Shown: positions 1-9,891 of the stretch, one piece after another
Numbering within the stretch: the stretch's first letter is position 1
Layout: each line of letters opens with the position of its first letter
DNA from: Ga0077555 sp041397775
GTDB lineage: Bacteria; Pseudomonadota; Alphaproteobacteria; Rhizobiales; Hyphomicrobiaceae
Assembly (NCBI GenBank): GCA_041397775.1
Contig: JAWKWB010000007.1
Span: forward strand, 186,001 to 250,000
Length of the DNA stretch: 64,000 nt
Reading direction: 5' to 3'
Program-made: the position numbers and the translations under genes
The notes under the pieces: generated by a model
Told to the model about the DNA's origin: nothing
Databases searched by the model: none
Seen by the model: only the letters and a program-made list of their open reading frames with translations

Positions 1-822
1 TACAACGCCGGAGCGACGGACGGGTCCGGCAAGTGGCCTGCCTACATCTGGCCGCCCGAACCCAACAGCACCCGGTCCTGCCTCAATCCCAGCAATGGAA
101 CGAACGCCCGTTACGCCTCCGTGGAACCAGCCCCGCTCGGCCGCAATCCCTGGAAAATGGGCCCGAACTTCAATTGCCCGCGCTATCCGATCACGCGCCT
201 GACGACGTCCGAAAGCAGCACCCGCAGTGCGATCGGAGATCTCGTTGCGTACGGTAACATGGGCACGACGGTGGGCCCGGCCGTCGGTTGGGCATTGCGC
301 ATGCTGTCTCCGGATGGGCCCTTCCAGGACGCGGCCGGCTTCTCGAAGAGCACCCGGAAAATCATGATCGTGGTGACGGACGGCGAGATGGTGACGGACG
401 GGTCCTCTTGCTCAGGCACGACGAATACCGCCGCCCCCTACAAGTTCGATCCGGCCGCGATCGGCCTGCAGGGCAGGACGTTGACGTCGGCGCCGGTGGA
501 CGACAGCTTCACGCCCTACGGCTATCTCGTGGACAGCGACCCCTTCGATCAGGGCGTGACGTCGCGCAGCGCCGCCGATCGCGAACTCGACCGTTTGTCG
601 GTGGAGGCCTGCAGCGAGGCGAAGACGGCGAGTGCCGGCGGCATCGAAATCTACACCATTGCCGCGAGCCGAGGGGCAGGCCCCACGACGCGCGCCTTCT
701 CGGTGCTCTCGAAGTGCGCCAGCAAGCCCGAGAATTTCCTCTATGCCGAGGACGCCTCCAAGCTCGACGACGCCTTTCGGCTGATCGCGAAGAAGGCGAT
801 CAACCTGCGCCTGACACAGTAG
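1..822 (+). CDS. TadG-like pilus-assembly protein with von Willebrand factor A domain (5' partial)
   Basis: The frame is open from base 1, so the start lies outside the window and only about 273 C-terminal residues are visible. The segment reads like the end of a TadG-type von Willebrand A domain: a hydrophobic strand followed by VVTDGE (the third metal-site element), a Cys/Ser/Thr-rich loop, then GIEIYTIAAS, and a final helix in which an ASKLDDAF segment precedes the stop. In TadG proteins the N-terminal membrane segment and the DxSxS motif come first; both would be off the window. Proteins of this type are envelope components linked to Flp/Tad pili, but no other tad gene is present here to support that role. 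The GC-rich hairpin and repeat element R1 follow directly. Confidence 0.72.
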   Translation, partial: YNAGATDGSGKWPAYIWPPEPNSTRSCLNPSNGTNARYASVEPAPLGRNPWKMGPNFNCPRYPITRLTTSESSTRSAIGDLVAYGNMGTTVGPAVGWALRMLSPDGPFQDAAGFSKSTRKIMIVVTDGEMVTDGSSCSGTTNTAAPYKFDPAAIGLQGRTLTSAPVDDSFTPYGYLVDSDPFDQGVTSRSAADRELDRLSVEACSEAKTASAGGIEIYTIAASRGAGPTTRAFSVLSKCASKPENFLYAEDASKLDDAFRLIAKKAINLRLTQ

Positions 823-854
823 CGCGAAAGGCTCCGGATTGGTCGGAGCCGGCG

Positions 855-1023
855 CTAGTGTAGCGCATCAGACGTTTGGTACCCACTCGCGGCTTGGCTC
901 GTGACCAAACGTCTGATGCAAAAGCTACACTAGAATCATATGGTTGCTAGTGTTCCTTCTGGCTCCGACACTTGGTCCAGAGTACGATGCACGGGGAACC
1001 AAGTGTCGGAGCCGGAACACTAG
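855..1023. repeat. composite double-palindrome element R1 (modules A and B)
   Basis: Two adjacent long inverted repeats lie in a gene-free gap. Module A has arms 855-880 and 904-933. They pair over 10 bp, then a 4-nt bulge (aaaa, right arm), then 16 bp, around a 23-nt loop. Module B has arms 947-976 and 998-1023, with the same 10 bp / 4-nt bulge (ttct, left arm) / 16 bp layout and a 21-nt loop. Both modules begin and end in CTAG, and a 13-nt linker joins them. Just upstream (830-850) a 7-bp hairpin ends in tcggagccgg, which resembles module B and may be a worn fragment. The geometry recalls mosaic intergenic elements of rhizobia, but I do not recognise this family. Confidence 0.85.
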
Positions 1024-2132
1024 AGCGAACCGGGATCGATGGCATCCATCGCCTCCAGCACGGCGCGCGTGATCGCGGCCGTGCCGTCCGGTCCGCCGAG
1101 CTCGAACGGCTTCAGATTGCGTTCCACATAGGCCTTGCTGACGGCCGCCTCGATGAGGGCGCCCGCACGCTGCGCGCCTGCGGATCGATGGTGGTCGCCC
1201 AGCCACTCCAGCATCATGGCGCCAGACAGGAACATGGCGGTGGGATTGGCCTTGCCCTGGCCGACGATGTCGGGCGCGGTGCCGTGGCAAGGCTGGAAAA
1301 CGGCATGCACATCGCCGATGTCTGCCGATGGGGCCATGCCCATGCCACCCATCAGGCCGGCGCCCAGATCGGACAGGATATCGCCGAACATGTTCTCGGT
1401 GACGAGGACATCCATCGCCCATGGCCGGCGAACCATGTCGAGCGCGGTGGCGTCGATATAGGCGTAGTCCTTGGCGACATCCGGGAACAGGGCGGCGCGC
1501 TCGTCGAAGATGCGTCGGAAGAAGGCGAACGAGGTGAAGACATTCGCCTTGTCCACGCAGGTGACGCGGCCCGGACGGCCCTTGGCTTTGCGCTGGCGGG
1601 CGAGCTTGAACGCAAAATCGAAGAGCCGCTCCGACATGCCGCGCGTGATCACCAGTGTCTCGGTGGCGGCAAGGTCGTTGACGATGGCGCCCCGGCCCTT
1701 GGTGGCGAAAAGGCCTTCCGTCGATTCCCGGATCACGACGAAGTCGAGGTTCTCCGCGCGCGGATCGGCCAGGACACGCGGCAGCCCCGGCATCGTGCGT
1801 ACGGGGCGAACGCCGGCATAGAGGCCGAGTTCGATGCGCAGGTCGATCTGCGGCGTGATCTCCGTGCCGTCCGGATAGCGAACCGAGGGCAATCCCATGG
1901 CCGCAAGCAGGATCGCGTCGGCCTTGCGGCAGGCGTCGAGAGTGGACGTCGGCAGGGCTTCGCCGTGGTCACGGTAGTGGGCAGCGCCACACGGGTGGGA
2001 CGTGCCCGTGCAGGAAAAGCCGCCGACCTTGCGTTCGGCGGCCGCAATCACCTCGAGGCAGGGCTCCATGACTTCCGGCCCGATGCCGTCGCCGGGCAGG
2101 ACTGCAATCTGGAATGCGTTGCTCGGCGCCAT
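1020..2132 (-). CDS. isocitrate/isopropylmalate dehydrogenase family protein (LeuB or tartrate dehydrogenase-like)
   Basis: 370 residues, the normal length for the homodimeric beta-decarboxylating dehydrogenases that oxidise 2R,3S-hydroxy acids with NAD(P). Visible hallmarks are LPGDGIGPEV at the N terminus, an RESTEG substrate-loop motif near residue 138, the VTENMFGDILSD metal-binding stretch with its paired Asp near residues 243-254, and CHGTAPDIVGQGKANP near residue 285. No leuC or leuD is nearby, and the substrate loop is not a textbook LeuB loop, so tartrate, malate or homoisocitrate specificity is as likely as leucine synthesis. The ATG at 2132 has a GGGAGAGCC ribosome site just upstream. 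Its stop codon lies inside the outer end of repeat R1. Confidence 0.85.
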   Translation of the reverse strand: MAPSNAFQIAVLPGDGIGPEVMEPCLEVIAAAERKVGGFSCTGTSHPCGAAHYRDHGEALPTSTLDACRKADAILLAAMGLPSVRYPDGTEITPQIDLRIELGLYAGVRPVRTMPGLPRVLADPRAENLDFVVIRESTEGLFATKGRGAIVNDLAATETLVITRGMSERLFDFAFKLARQRKAKGRPGRVTCVDKANVFTSFAFFRRIFDERAALFPDVAKDYAYIDATALDMVRRPWAMDVLVTENMFGDILSDLGAGLMGGMGMAPSADIGDVHAVFQPCHGTAPDIVGQGKANPTAMFLSGAMMLEWLGDHHRSAGAQRAGALIEAAVSKAYVERNLKPFELGGPDGTAAITRAVLEAMDAIDPGSL

Positions 2133-2338
2133 CGTGGCTCTCCCTGGGCATCTGTGACGTGCCGGTGCCTAACACGCATTGTTGCACTGGAGCAACGCCA
2201 CTCGCCGATGCGGGCCGTAATCCACACGCCCGCCTTGAACATGCCGCAGTGATGCGAGAGTCAACGGGCGACAGCCGACTGATTTGCCTGCAGCTTCCGC
2301 CGGGATTGCCAGTGTCCAGGGACGAACCGTCCGCCGCC

Positions 2339-3490
2339 ATGACAAGTCGAACGCCGAGTGGCGGTGGGGCAGAAATCCCGACCGCGCGCCGCCATGCGAT
2401 CTGGCCACGAATCGTGGCCGGCGTGCTGATCATTGCCGTGACCGCGCTGGGCGGCGCCTGGCTGATGCACAACAGCATCGACAGCCGCGAGGAGATCGCT
2501 GCGCAACGCAGCGCGGCCCCGCGCGAACTGCTGGGGACGGTGAAGAGCTGGGCCTACCAGCTGCAGGGCCTCGATGTCGCAGCCGCGTCGCGGTCGCGCG
2601 CGGATCTGCTGGTCGTCGACGAAGTGGTCGATGCGACGACACCGGGAGCGGTGCGCCGGGCCCATGTGCGCAAGCTCCAGGCGAAGCCCGACGGCAGCCG
2701 GCGGTTGGTGCTCGCCTATCTGTCGATCGGCGAAGCGGAAGATTACAGGCCCTATTGGGACAAGACCTGGACGGGCACCGCACCGCGCACTTCGGCGCCG
2801 GCGGCAGCCTCCACGCCAGAGCCCATTTTCAACATCGTCGGCAACCCCGCGAACGCCGCGCCGATGGCGCCCATGACGACCGGCGCCGCGAGTGCCGGGG
2901 CACCATCGTCGCCAGGCTCGACGCCCGCCTGGCTGGGCGACCAGAACCAGGAATGGCGCGGCAACTATCGCGTACGCTTCTGGGATCCGGCATGGCAGGC
3001 CCTGATCTTCGGCAGTCCCGAAGCGGCGCTGGAGCGCATCGCGGCGGCGGGCTTCGATGGTGTCTACCTCGATCGTGCCGACGTCTATGCGCATTGGCTG
3101 AAGGAGCGGCCGACGGCGCGTGACGACATGGTGCGCATGATCGAGCGCCTGTCGCAGCGCGCACGGGCACTGTCGCCGGGTTTCCTCGTCGTCTTGCAGA
3201 ATGCCGAGGAATTGCTCGGCCAGCATCGCATGCGGCAAGCCATCGACGCCGTCGCGAAGGAGGACCTGCTGTTCGGCGTCGCGGGTGCGGGTGTGCCCAA
3301 TGCCGAAGCCGAGGTCACCTCCAGCGTGAAATACCTCCAGAAGGCGCGCAAGGACGGTCTGCCGGTCCTCGTGGTCGAGTATCTTTCGGAGCCCAAGAAG
3401 ATCGCCGACGCGCGCAGGAGCATCGAGGCGCTGGACTTCATCCCCAACTTTGCGCCGCGTGCCCTCGATCGCCTCGCCGACGAGCGCTGA
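2339..3490 (+). CDS. membrane-anchored GH114-like (endo-alpha-1,4-polygalactosaminidase-type) protein
   Basis: About 383 residues. A single hydrophobic helix at roughly residues 23-42 follows a basic stretch and should act as a signal anchor, leaving a periplasmic domain. That domain has features of the TM1410/GH114 TIM-barrel family: LAYLSIGEAEDYRPYW near residues 125-140, FWDPAWQ, and FDGVYLDRADVY, which carries the conserved acidic residues of the barrel. A proline/alanine/threonine-rich stretch of about 55 residues (roughly 143-198) interrupts the barrel, which is unusual. The frame stays open upstream to 2114, but that extension would overlap the divergent dehydrogenase start, so the ATG at 2339 was chosen; 2252 is an alternative. 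Substrate is unknown. Confidence 0.7.
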   Translation: MTSRTPSGGGAEIPTARRHAIWPRIVAGVLIIAVTALGGAWLMHNSIDSREEIAAQRSAAPRELLGTVKSWAYQLQGLDVAAASRSRADLLVVDEVVDATTPGAVRRAHVRKLQAKPDGSRRLVLAYLSIGEAEDYRPYWDKTWTGTAPRTSAPAAASTPEPIFNIVGNPANAAPMAPMTTGAASAGAPSSPGSTPAWLGDQNQEWRGNYRVRFWDPAWQALIFGSPEAALERIAAAGFDGVYLDRADVYAHWLKERPTARDDMVRMIERLSQRARALSPGFLVVLQNAEELLGQHRMRQAIDAVAKEDLLFGVAGAGVPNAEAEVTSSVKYLQKARKDGLPVLVVEYLSEPKKIADARRSIEALDFIPNFAPRALDRLADER

Positions 3491-3523
3491 GCGCTTCAGC
3501 GGCGATCCGCAAGGTCCGATGGC

Positions 3524-3949
3524 TCAATCGAAGAGCTGGGGCGGCGCGCCGTACTGCTCGCTCCAGCCAGCCCACGTCACGTCCGTCGGGCAGACGGCGT
3601 AGTCGACGACGGTCCATGGATCTGCCGGGCCGGCCCTGTAGAGGAGGCCCATGCTCGTTTCGCTGCAGTCGAAGTGGCCGGCCGCCCGCCAGTCGATGGG
3701 GGCGCCGCCGGGGCGCTGCGGCTTGGCGAAGACGAAGGCCCATTGCTCCGCACCGCGCCCACAGACGCGGATCTTCCTGACGACGAATTCGACGGACTGC
3801 CGCAAGTTTTCCGCGACCGGGACGCGCACCGCGTCGAGCACCGATCGGCGCAAGGCGCCCTGGGGCGTCGTGCAGCCCTCGGCCAGCGCCATCGGGGCGC
3901 CCGCGGTGAGAGCCAGCAGGAAGGCGGCAAGTGCAGCGCGGCGTCTCAT
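3524..3949 (-). CDS. small secreted protein of unknown function
   Basis: 141 residues starting at MRRRAALAAF, a clear Sec signal peptide (basic n-region, alanine/leucine core, cleavage probably after ALA-E near residue 23). The mature part is about 118 residues and has cysteines at several positions (in EGCTTP, RVCGRG, HFDCSE and AVCPTD), which fits a disulfide-bonded periplasmic protein. I do not recognise the family. The frame extends upstream to 4018, but the signal peptide sits at the internal ATG, so that start was preferred even though the ribosome site is weak. It converges with the GH114-like gene, whose stop is about 33 bases away, so the two cannot be co-transcribed. Confidence 0.6.
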   Translation of the reverse strand: MRRRAALAAFLLALTAGAPMALAEGCTTPQGALRRSVLDAVRVPVAENLRQSVEFVVRKIRVCGRGAEQWAFVFAKPQRPGGAPIDWRAAGHFDCSETSMGLLYRAGPADPWTVVDYAVCPTDVTWAGWSEQYGAPPQLFD

Positions 3950-4129
3950 GGGACAAGGTCTCTCGTGGTCTCGAAGCAGCTCGCGGTTGAGGCTCTCGTC
4001 TGGGGGGATCGCGGGCATTGACGGCCATCAACGACGCACCGTGGCACGACAGCGCGCAGAACACTGCTGCCCGGGATCGTGCGATGCGATAGGTTCGCCG
4101 CCGATCGGACGACGACGAGAGGATCTACC

Positions 4130-5011
4130 ATGCCCGCACTTCGCCCCCGCCGCAGCGTGCTCTACATGCCTGCATCCAATGCCCGCGCGCTCGAGAAGGC
4201 CAAGGGGATTGCCGCCGACGCCCTGATTTTCGATCTCGAGGACGCAGTGGCGCCCGAGGCAAAGGAGACGGCGCGCGCGCAGGCGTGCGCGGCCGTGCGT
4301 GGCGGCGGCTACGGGCGGCGCGAACTGCTGGTCCGGGTCAACGGCCTGGGAGCACGCTGGCATGCCGACGACATCGCGGCGGTGGCCGAAGCCGGTCCGG
4401 CGGGGATCGTCGTTCCCAAGATCGAGAGCGCGCACGATGTGGAACGCGTGGCAACCGCCATGCGGCGTGCCGGCGCCGCGCCGACGATGCAGCTCTGGGC
4501 CATGATCGAGACGCCGCGCGGTGTCGTCAAGGCGGCCGAGATCGCGAGCCAGGCCGAGCACGCGGGCTCGCCGCTGGCCTGTTTCATCGTCGGCCTCAAC
4601 GATCTCTTCAAGGACACGCGCGCCGAGCCGGACGCGGATCGCACGGCGGCGCAATACTGGCTCTCGCAGATCGTGACCGCTGCACGCGCCTATGGCCTTG
4701 CGGTGCTCGATTCCGCCTACAACAATTTCCGCGATGCGGAAGGACTGGCGCGCGAGTGCCGTCAGGGCCGCAAGCTGGGCTTCGACGGCAAGACGCTCAT
4801 TCATCCCGACCAGGTGGCGACGGCCAACGAGATCTACGCCCCACCCGCCGACGAGGTGGCGTGGGCGCGCAGGATCCTGGCGGCTTTCGAGTTGCCCGAG
4901 AACCAGGGCCGGGGCGTCATCGATCTCGAAGGCCGCATGGTCGAGTTGCTGCACGCGGAGATGGCGCGCCGCACGGTAGCCATCGCGGATGCCATTGCGG
5001 CAGGCGCGTGA
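4130..5011 (+). CDS. HpcH/HpaI-family CoA-ester lyase (citrate lyase beta subunit / malyl-CoA lyase type)
   Basis: 293 residues, typical for CitE-like lyases. The TIM barrel is recognisable from RSVLYMPASNARALEKA at the N terminus, FDLEDAV near residue 35 (metal-coordinating acidic residues), VVPKIES near residue 95, MIETPRGV with its metal-binding Glu near residue 123, and GKTLIHPDQV near residue 220. The family cleaves malyl-CoA, methylmalyl-CoA or citramalyl-CoA to acetyl- or propionyl-CoA plus an oxo acid. There is no citrate lyase alpha or gamma subunit next to it, so a free-standing CoA-ester lyase is likelier than a citrate lyase subunit. The ATG at 4130 follows AGAGGAT; the frame extends upstream to 4079 without a better site. 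Confidence 0.85.
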   Translation: MPALRPRRSVLYMPASNARALEKAKGIAADALIFDLEDAVAPEAKETARAQACAAVRGGGYGRRELLVRVNGLGARWHADDIAAVAEAGPAGIVVPKIESAHDVERVATAMRRAGAAPTMQLWAMIETPRGVVKAAEIASQAEHAGSPLACFIVGLNDLFKDTRAEPDADRTAAQYWLSQIVTAARAYGLAVLDSAYNNFRDAEGLARECRQGRKLGFDGKTLIHPDQVATANEIYAPPADEVAWARRILAAFELPENQGRGVIDLEGRMVELLHAEMARRTVAIADAIAAGA

Positions 5012-5034
5012 GGTAGCGCCCGGCGGCGCCTCGA

Positions 5035-6243
5035 TCAGCAGGCGCCGACCTTGAACTCGACGCGGCGGTCGAGGGCGTCGGTGTCGTCGTCGCGACCTGT
5101 GCCGATGATGTTTTCGTGCCAGCCTGCCCCGCGCGTGGCGATGCGCGTGCCGATGTCGGGGGCCTGCGTCGCCAGCAGGCCCTTGATGGTATCGGCGCGC
5201 GACAGCGACAGCCGGTCGTTGAAGCGCTCGCTGCCGGTGTGGCTCGCATGCCCGACCAGCGACAGGCACTTCGCCTTGGTCTTGGCCCGCGCGGCGACGG
5301 TGGCCAGCCAGAGCTGGTACTCCGCCGACGTGTTGCCGGTCACGAACTCCGTCGTACCCGGCTGGAACAGCATCATCAGCGATAGCTTGCCGCTGGCGAG
5401 CCCGAAATCGACGAGATCGCGGAACGCGGCTTCGGCGGCCTGGGTACGTGCCAGCTTGCGGTTGGTCAGGTAGAGCCCGTTGAGCACACGCAATTGGTCG
5501 CCGCCGGCGATCGCGCGCGCCTGCGTGTAGTGCTCCAGCGCCGCCTCGTAGCGGTTGCCATCGAAGGCAGCGATGGCTTCCGCGACCAGCGCCGCCGCAT
5601 CCATCCGCTCGACGTAGGCGGGCTTGATGGCATCGCCGACCTTGGTCGTCTGGCAGGTGTCGACATAGCCGGAGATGGCCGTGTCGGGCACCCAGGCCGG
5701 GGCCTCCGCGAATGCCGGAACCGGGCGGGCGTCGACGCCTTCCGGCAGCGCACGCGCCTGCGCCTTGGACACGATCTTGCGGCTCTCGAGGTCCAGCATC
5801 GAGAACCAGACGCGATAGCTGTCCTTGGCGGCGTTGGTGCCGGGGCTGCTGGCGACGGGCGTGAATGTTCCGATGAACACGAGCGGCTTGCGTGCCAGTG
5901 TTTCACGCGTGAAGGGCCGCACCACGAAGCGGTCGGCGTAGCGCGCCGCGATCAGTTTCTCGAACTGCCGGCCCACCGCGCGGGTCGCCATCGTCTGCGC
6001 ACCCGAGGCGCCGTCGACGAGCGGGTCGATGACCAGTTCCGCAGGCTGGGTGCCGCGCCTGGGCGTGCCGGACAGCACCGCGTTCGCCGCCTGGTCGAAT
6101 GCCGCGGAAAGAGAAACCGCGCGAGGTCCTGCGACACGTGCCGTTCGCCGCCGCGCCTGGGCCGTCGCATCCGCATAAGGGAACAGGACGGTCGCCGCCG
6201 CGGCGCCGAGAAGAGAGCGTCGTGTCAAAGTGAAGGTCGTCAC
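5035..6243 (-). CDS. OmpA-domain protein with twin-arginine signal and TPR-like centre
   Basis: 402 residues. The N terminus TRRSLLGAAAATVL resembles a twin-arginine signal, followed by ATAQA as a likely cleavage region. The middle (about residues 60-190) looks like a CsgG/PEGA-type lipid-free accessory domain, and residues 210-280 contain TPR-like helices (ALEHYTQARAI, AEAAFRDLV). The C-terminal 110 residues form an OmpA-like peptidoglycan-binding domain, with LSLVGHASHTGSERFNDRLS and DRRVEFKV. This suggests a periplasmic protein that binds the cell wall. Export of an OmpA-domain protein by the Tat route is uncommon; an ordinary Sec signal cannot be excluded. It converges with the CoA-ester lyase gene. 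Confidence 0.75.
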   Translation of the reverse strand: MTTFTLTRRSLLGAAAATVLFPYADATAQARRRTARVAGPRAVSLSAAFDQAANAVLSGTPRRGTQPAELVIDPLVDGASGAQTMATRAVGRQFEKLIAARYADRFVVRPFTRETLARKPLVFIGTFTPVASSPGTNAAKDSYRVWFSMLDLESRKIVSKAQARALPEGVDARPVPAFAEAPAWVPDTAISGYVDTCQTTKVGDAIKPAYVERMDAAALVAEAIAAFDGNRYEAALEHYTQARAIAGGDQLRVLNGLYLTNRKLARTQAAEAAFRDLVDFGLASGKLSLMMLFQPGTTEFVTGNTSAEYQLWLATVAARAKTKAKCLSLVGHASHTGSERFNDRLSLSRADTIKGLLATQAPDIGTRIATRGAGWHENIIGTGRDDDTDALDRRVEFKVGAC

Positions 6244-6369
6244 GGTGTCACCTGCAGCGGGTTCGGGCGGGATCAGTTATTGCTCGTCGTTCAATTAGCA
6301 GAGAGCAAGGCTTCGAGGCCAGTCACAAGTTCGGGAGGCAGAAGCAAGCGGAAATTCGCTTGGGAAACG

Positions 6370-6403
6370 AAAAGGGCGCGGCTCCCGCATGAGAACCGCG
6401 CCC
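6370..6403 (-). terminator. intrinsic terminator of acs
   Basis: On the minus strand a GC-rich hairpin (arms 6374-6384 and 6391-6403, GGGCGCGG paired with CCGCGCCC) is followed at once by TTTT. It lies 26 bases beyond the acs stop codon. Confidence 0.75.
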
Positions 6404-6428
6404 CGTCGAGCCAACCTGTTGCCCGTAA

Positions 6429-8378
<1,950 letters not shown>

Positions 8379-8487
8379 CGCGACGTTCCTCCGGGTTCAG
8401 CTTTGTTGGCTTTGGTGACAATTATCGGCAGGACGCGCGTGAGGGCAACCGCCCTTTGGTCGAAGGCTCGATTTGTGGGCCCTGGAA

Positions 8488-8525
8488 ACGACGAACGGCC
8501 CGCGGCAGGTGCCACGGGCCGTCGT
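8488..8525 (-). terminator. hairpin downstream of rpmE (probable terminator)
   Basis: An inverted repeat of about 11 bp (ACGACG..CGGCCCG with CGGGCCGTCGT) lies 38 bases past the rpmE stop. No uridine run follows on the minus strand, so it may need Rho or act only as a 3' stabiliser. Confidence 0.45.
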
Positions 8526-8563
8526 GAATTTCGGCGCGATACCAGCCGCTTGGCTGGCCGACC

Positions 8564-8788
8564 TCAGAAGAGGCCTTCGAACTTCTTCTTGAAGCGCGAG
8601 ACGCGGCCGGCGCGGTCCAGCATGTTCTGGTTGCCGCCGGTCCAGGCCGGGTGCGAGGTCGGATCGATGTCCAGGGTGAGCCTGTCGCCCTCCGAACCAT
8701 AGGTCGAATAGGTCTGGAACTCCGTGCCGTCCGTCATCACGACCGTGACCATGTGGTAGTTCGGATGGAAATCCTCGGTCTTCTTCAT
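8564..8788 (-). CDS. rpmE: 50S ribosomal protein bL31
   Basis: 74 residues with the family pattern: KKTEDFHPNYHMV at the start, MTDGTEF, YGSEGD, then LTLDIDPTSHPAWTGG. It is a structural protein of the large ribosomal subunit that contacts the 30S head at the central protuberance. No cysteines are present, so it is the zinc-free (C-minus) type rather than the CxxC zinc-binding form that is replaced under zinc limitation. It stands alone between acs and the toxin-antitoxin island. Confidence 0.97.
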   Translation of the reverse strand: MKKTEDFHPNYHMVTVVMTDGTEFQTYSTYGSEGDRLTLDIDPTSHPAWTGGNQNMLDRAGRVSRFKKKFEGLF

Positions 8789-8938
8789 GGCGTCTGCTCA
8801 CTCGAATAGGGGCTTGCCCAGCCGGACCCTGCCGGGACGCCAGCGATTGGGGCAATAGATGCTTGGATCGGCGTTCCTATAACGGAAGCCGGCCCGCCCC
8901 ACAAGAGCAAAGGCGGCGGGGTAGCGTGTCGCTGGAAA

Positions 8939-9337
8939 TCAAGAGCAGACCCGACGATAGTACGAGCGCAATCCCCGACTGATATGGGCCGTCACTTCGA
9001 CGCCGTCACAGATCAGCCGAAGTGCTCCAGCCTCAAGCGGCTCCCGGAGCACAAAAAGGCCGCGATCGACACAATTCCCGATGTGCCGTGCCGAATCCCG
9101 CCGTGCGTACCGATACTCTACATAGCTCGGTGCCGTAATGAAGGGATGTGATCCCGCCGCCAGAACGCATGCAGGATCGTGGTAGATGCCAGGCCGAATT
9201 GTAGAAATGCCGATCAGAAGATGGTCTGCGTCCGCGCAAGCGTCGGTCGCGACCACGAAAAGGTGTCGCCGATCCGGGTCATGAGGTGGGCCGCTCGGGA
9301 TTAGCAGTGCATCGCCTCGAACGGGAGCATACGCCAT
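8939..9337 (-). CDS. presumed toxin of a Panacea (PanTA-type) toxin-antitoxin pair
   Basis: 132 residues, no signal peptide or membrane segment. It starts 5 bases after the stop of the Panacea-domain gene, so the two are almost certainly co-transcribed with the antitoxin first. The order of elements (RGDALLIPSGPP, HLFVVATDA, LLIGISTIRPG, HDPACVL, HPFITAPSYVEYRYAR) reads like a small beta-barrel, and a PemK/MazF-like RNase fold is my best guess; I cannot name the family with certainty. Panacea antitoxins are known to pair with unrelated toxins, which fits an unfamiliar partner. Base composition is visibly less GC-rich than in neighbouring genes, suggesting acquisition. Confidence 0.55.
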   Translation of the reverse strand: MAYAPVRGDALLIPSGPPHDPDRRHLFVVATDACADADHLLIGISTIRPGIYHDPACVLAAGSHPFITAPSYVEYRYARRDSARHIGNCVDRGLFVLREPLEAGALRLICDGVEVTAHISRGLRSYYRRVCS

Positions 9338-9342
9338 GCCAA

Positions 9343-9891
9343 CTATCCAAAGTGGGCCAGGATGTGCCGCTCCTCTGCGACGCGCTCCTCGAGTTCCTTT
9401 GCGTTGACCTTACCGAGGAACTTGAACACTTGCGCATAACGGATAGGGATCATCGATCCATGTGGATCTTCCCACTCCGGGCAATTCTTGTGCGTCCAAT
9501 CACGCAATTCGAAACGGTCCATGTGCCCGAACTGCCCCCAGACATCCTCTAGGGCTTGTAATTCGGCGTCACTCAATTCGTCCAAATCGTCGATCTGGAT
9601 GGCTGGATTGGACAGGCCTACGAAATGGCCAGCCCTATCGGCGATGTGAGCGTTCCAATCGTCACTCTCGGCCGTTCCATTGATATAATTCAACGTGCGG
9701 CTATTGACCGGGCCGTGATCCATCGAGACTAGGCGGTCACCAAGTATCGGCGCGTCGTACTGCGACATGAACCTGCGATCAGCAAGATAGATCAGCTTGG
9801 TCAGTTTCAGCACATTGATCTGGCCGCCCTCCTTCAGGGCGAAGAAAGCCGCAGCCTGAGCTGCCTTTCTGACATTGAACCAAGGCGCCAT
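9343..9891 (-). CDS. Panacea-domain (DUF4065/SocA-like) antitoxin
   Basis: 182 residues. The N-terminal part has the Panacea/SocA pattern: LKLTKLIYLADRRFMSQY near residues 28-45, a GD..V segment, then MDHGPVNSRTLNYING near residues 57-72. Acidic and aspartate-rich segments follow (IDDLDELSDAELQALEDVW). Panacea is an antitoxin domain that neutralises many unrelated toxins by direct binding; SocA of Caulobacter instead delivers its toxin to ClpXP. The gene precedes a small co-directional ORF by 5 bases, the classic layout of a two-gene module. An AGGGAGG ribosome site precedes the ATG, and a 10-bp palindrome 25 bases upstream may be an autoregulatory site. Confidence 0.75.
   Translation of the reverse strand: MAPWFNVRKAAQAAAFFALKEGGQINVLKLTKLIYLADRRFMSQYDAPILGDRLVSMDHGPVNSRTLNYINGTAESDDWNAHIADRAGHFVGLSNPAIQIDDLDELSDAELQALEDVWGQFGHMDRFELRDWTHKNCPEWEDPHGSMIPIRYAQVFKFLGKVNAKELEERVAEERHILAHFG

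Noticed and set aside
830..850. Hairpin after the TadG-like gene as an intrinsic terminator
   Set aside because: Only 7 bp, no T-run, and its sequence resembles the repeat family, so it may be a fragment of it.
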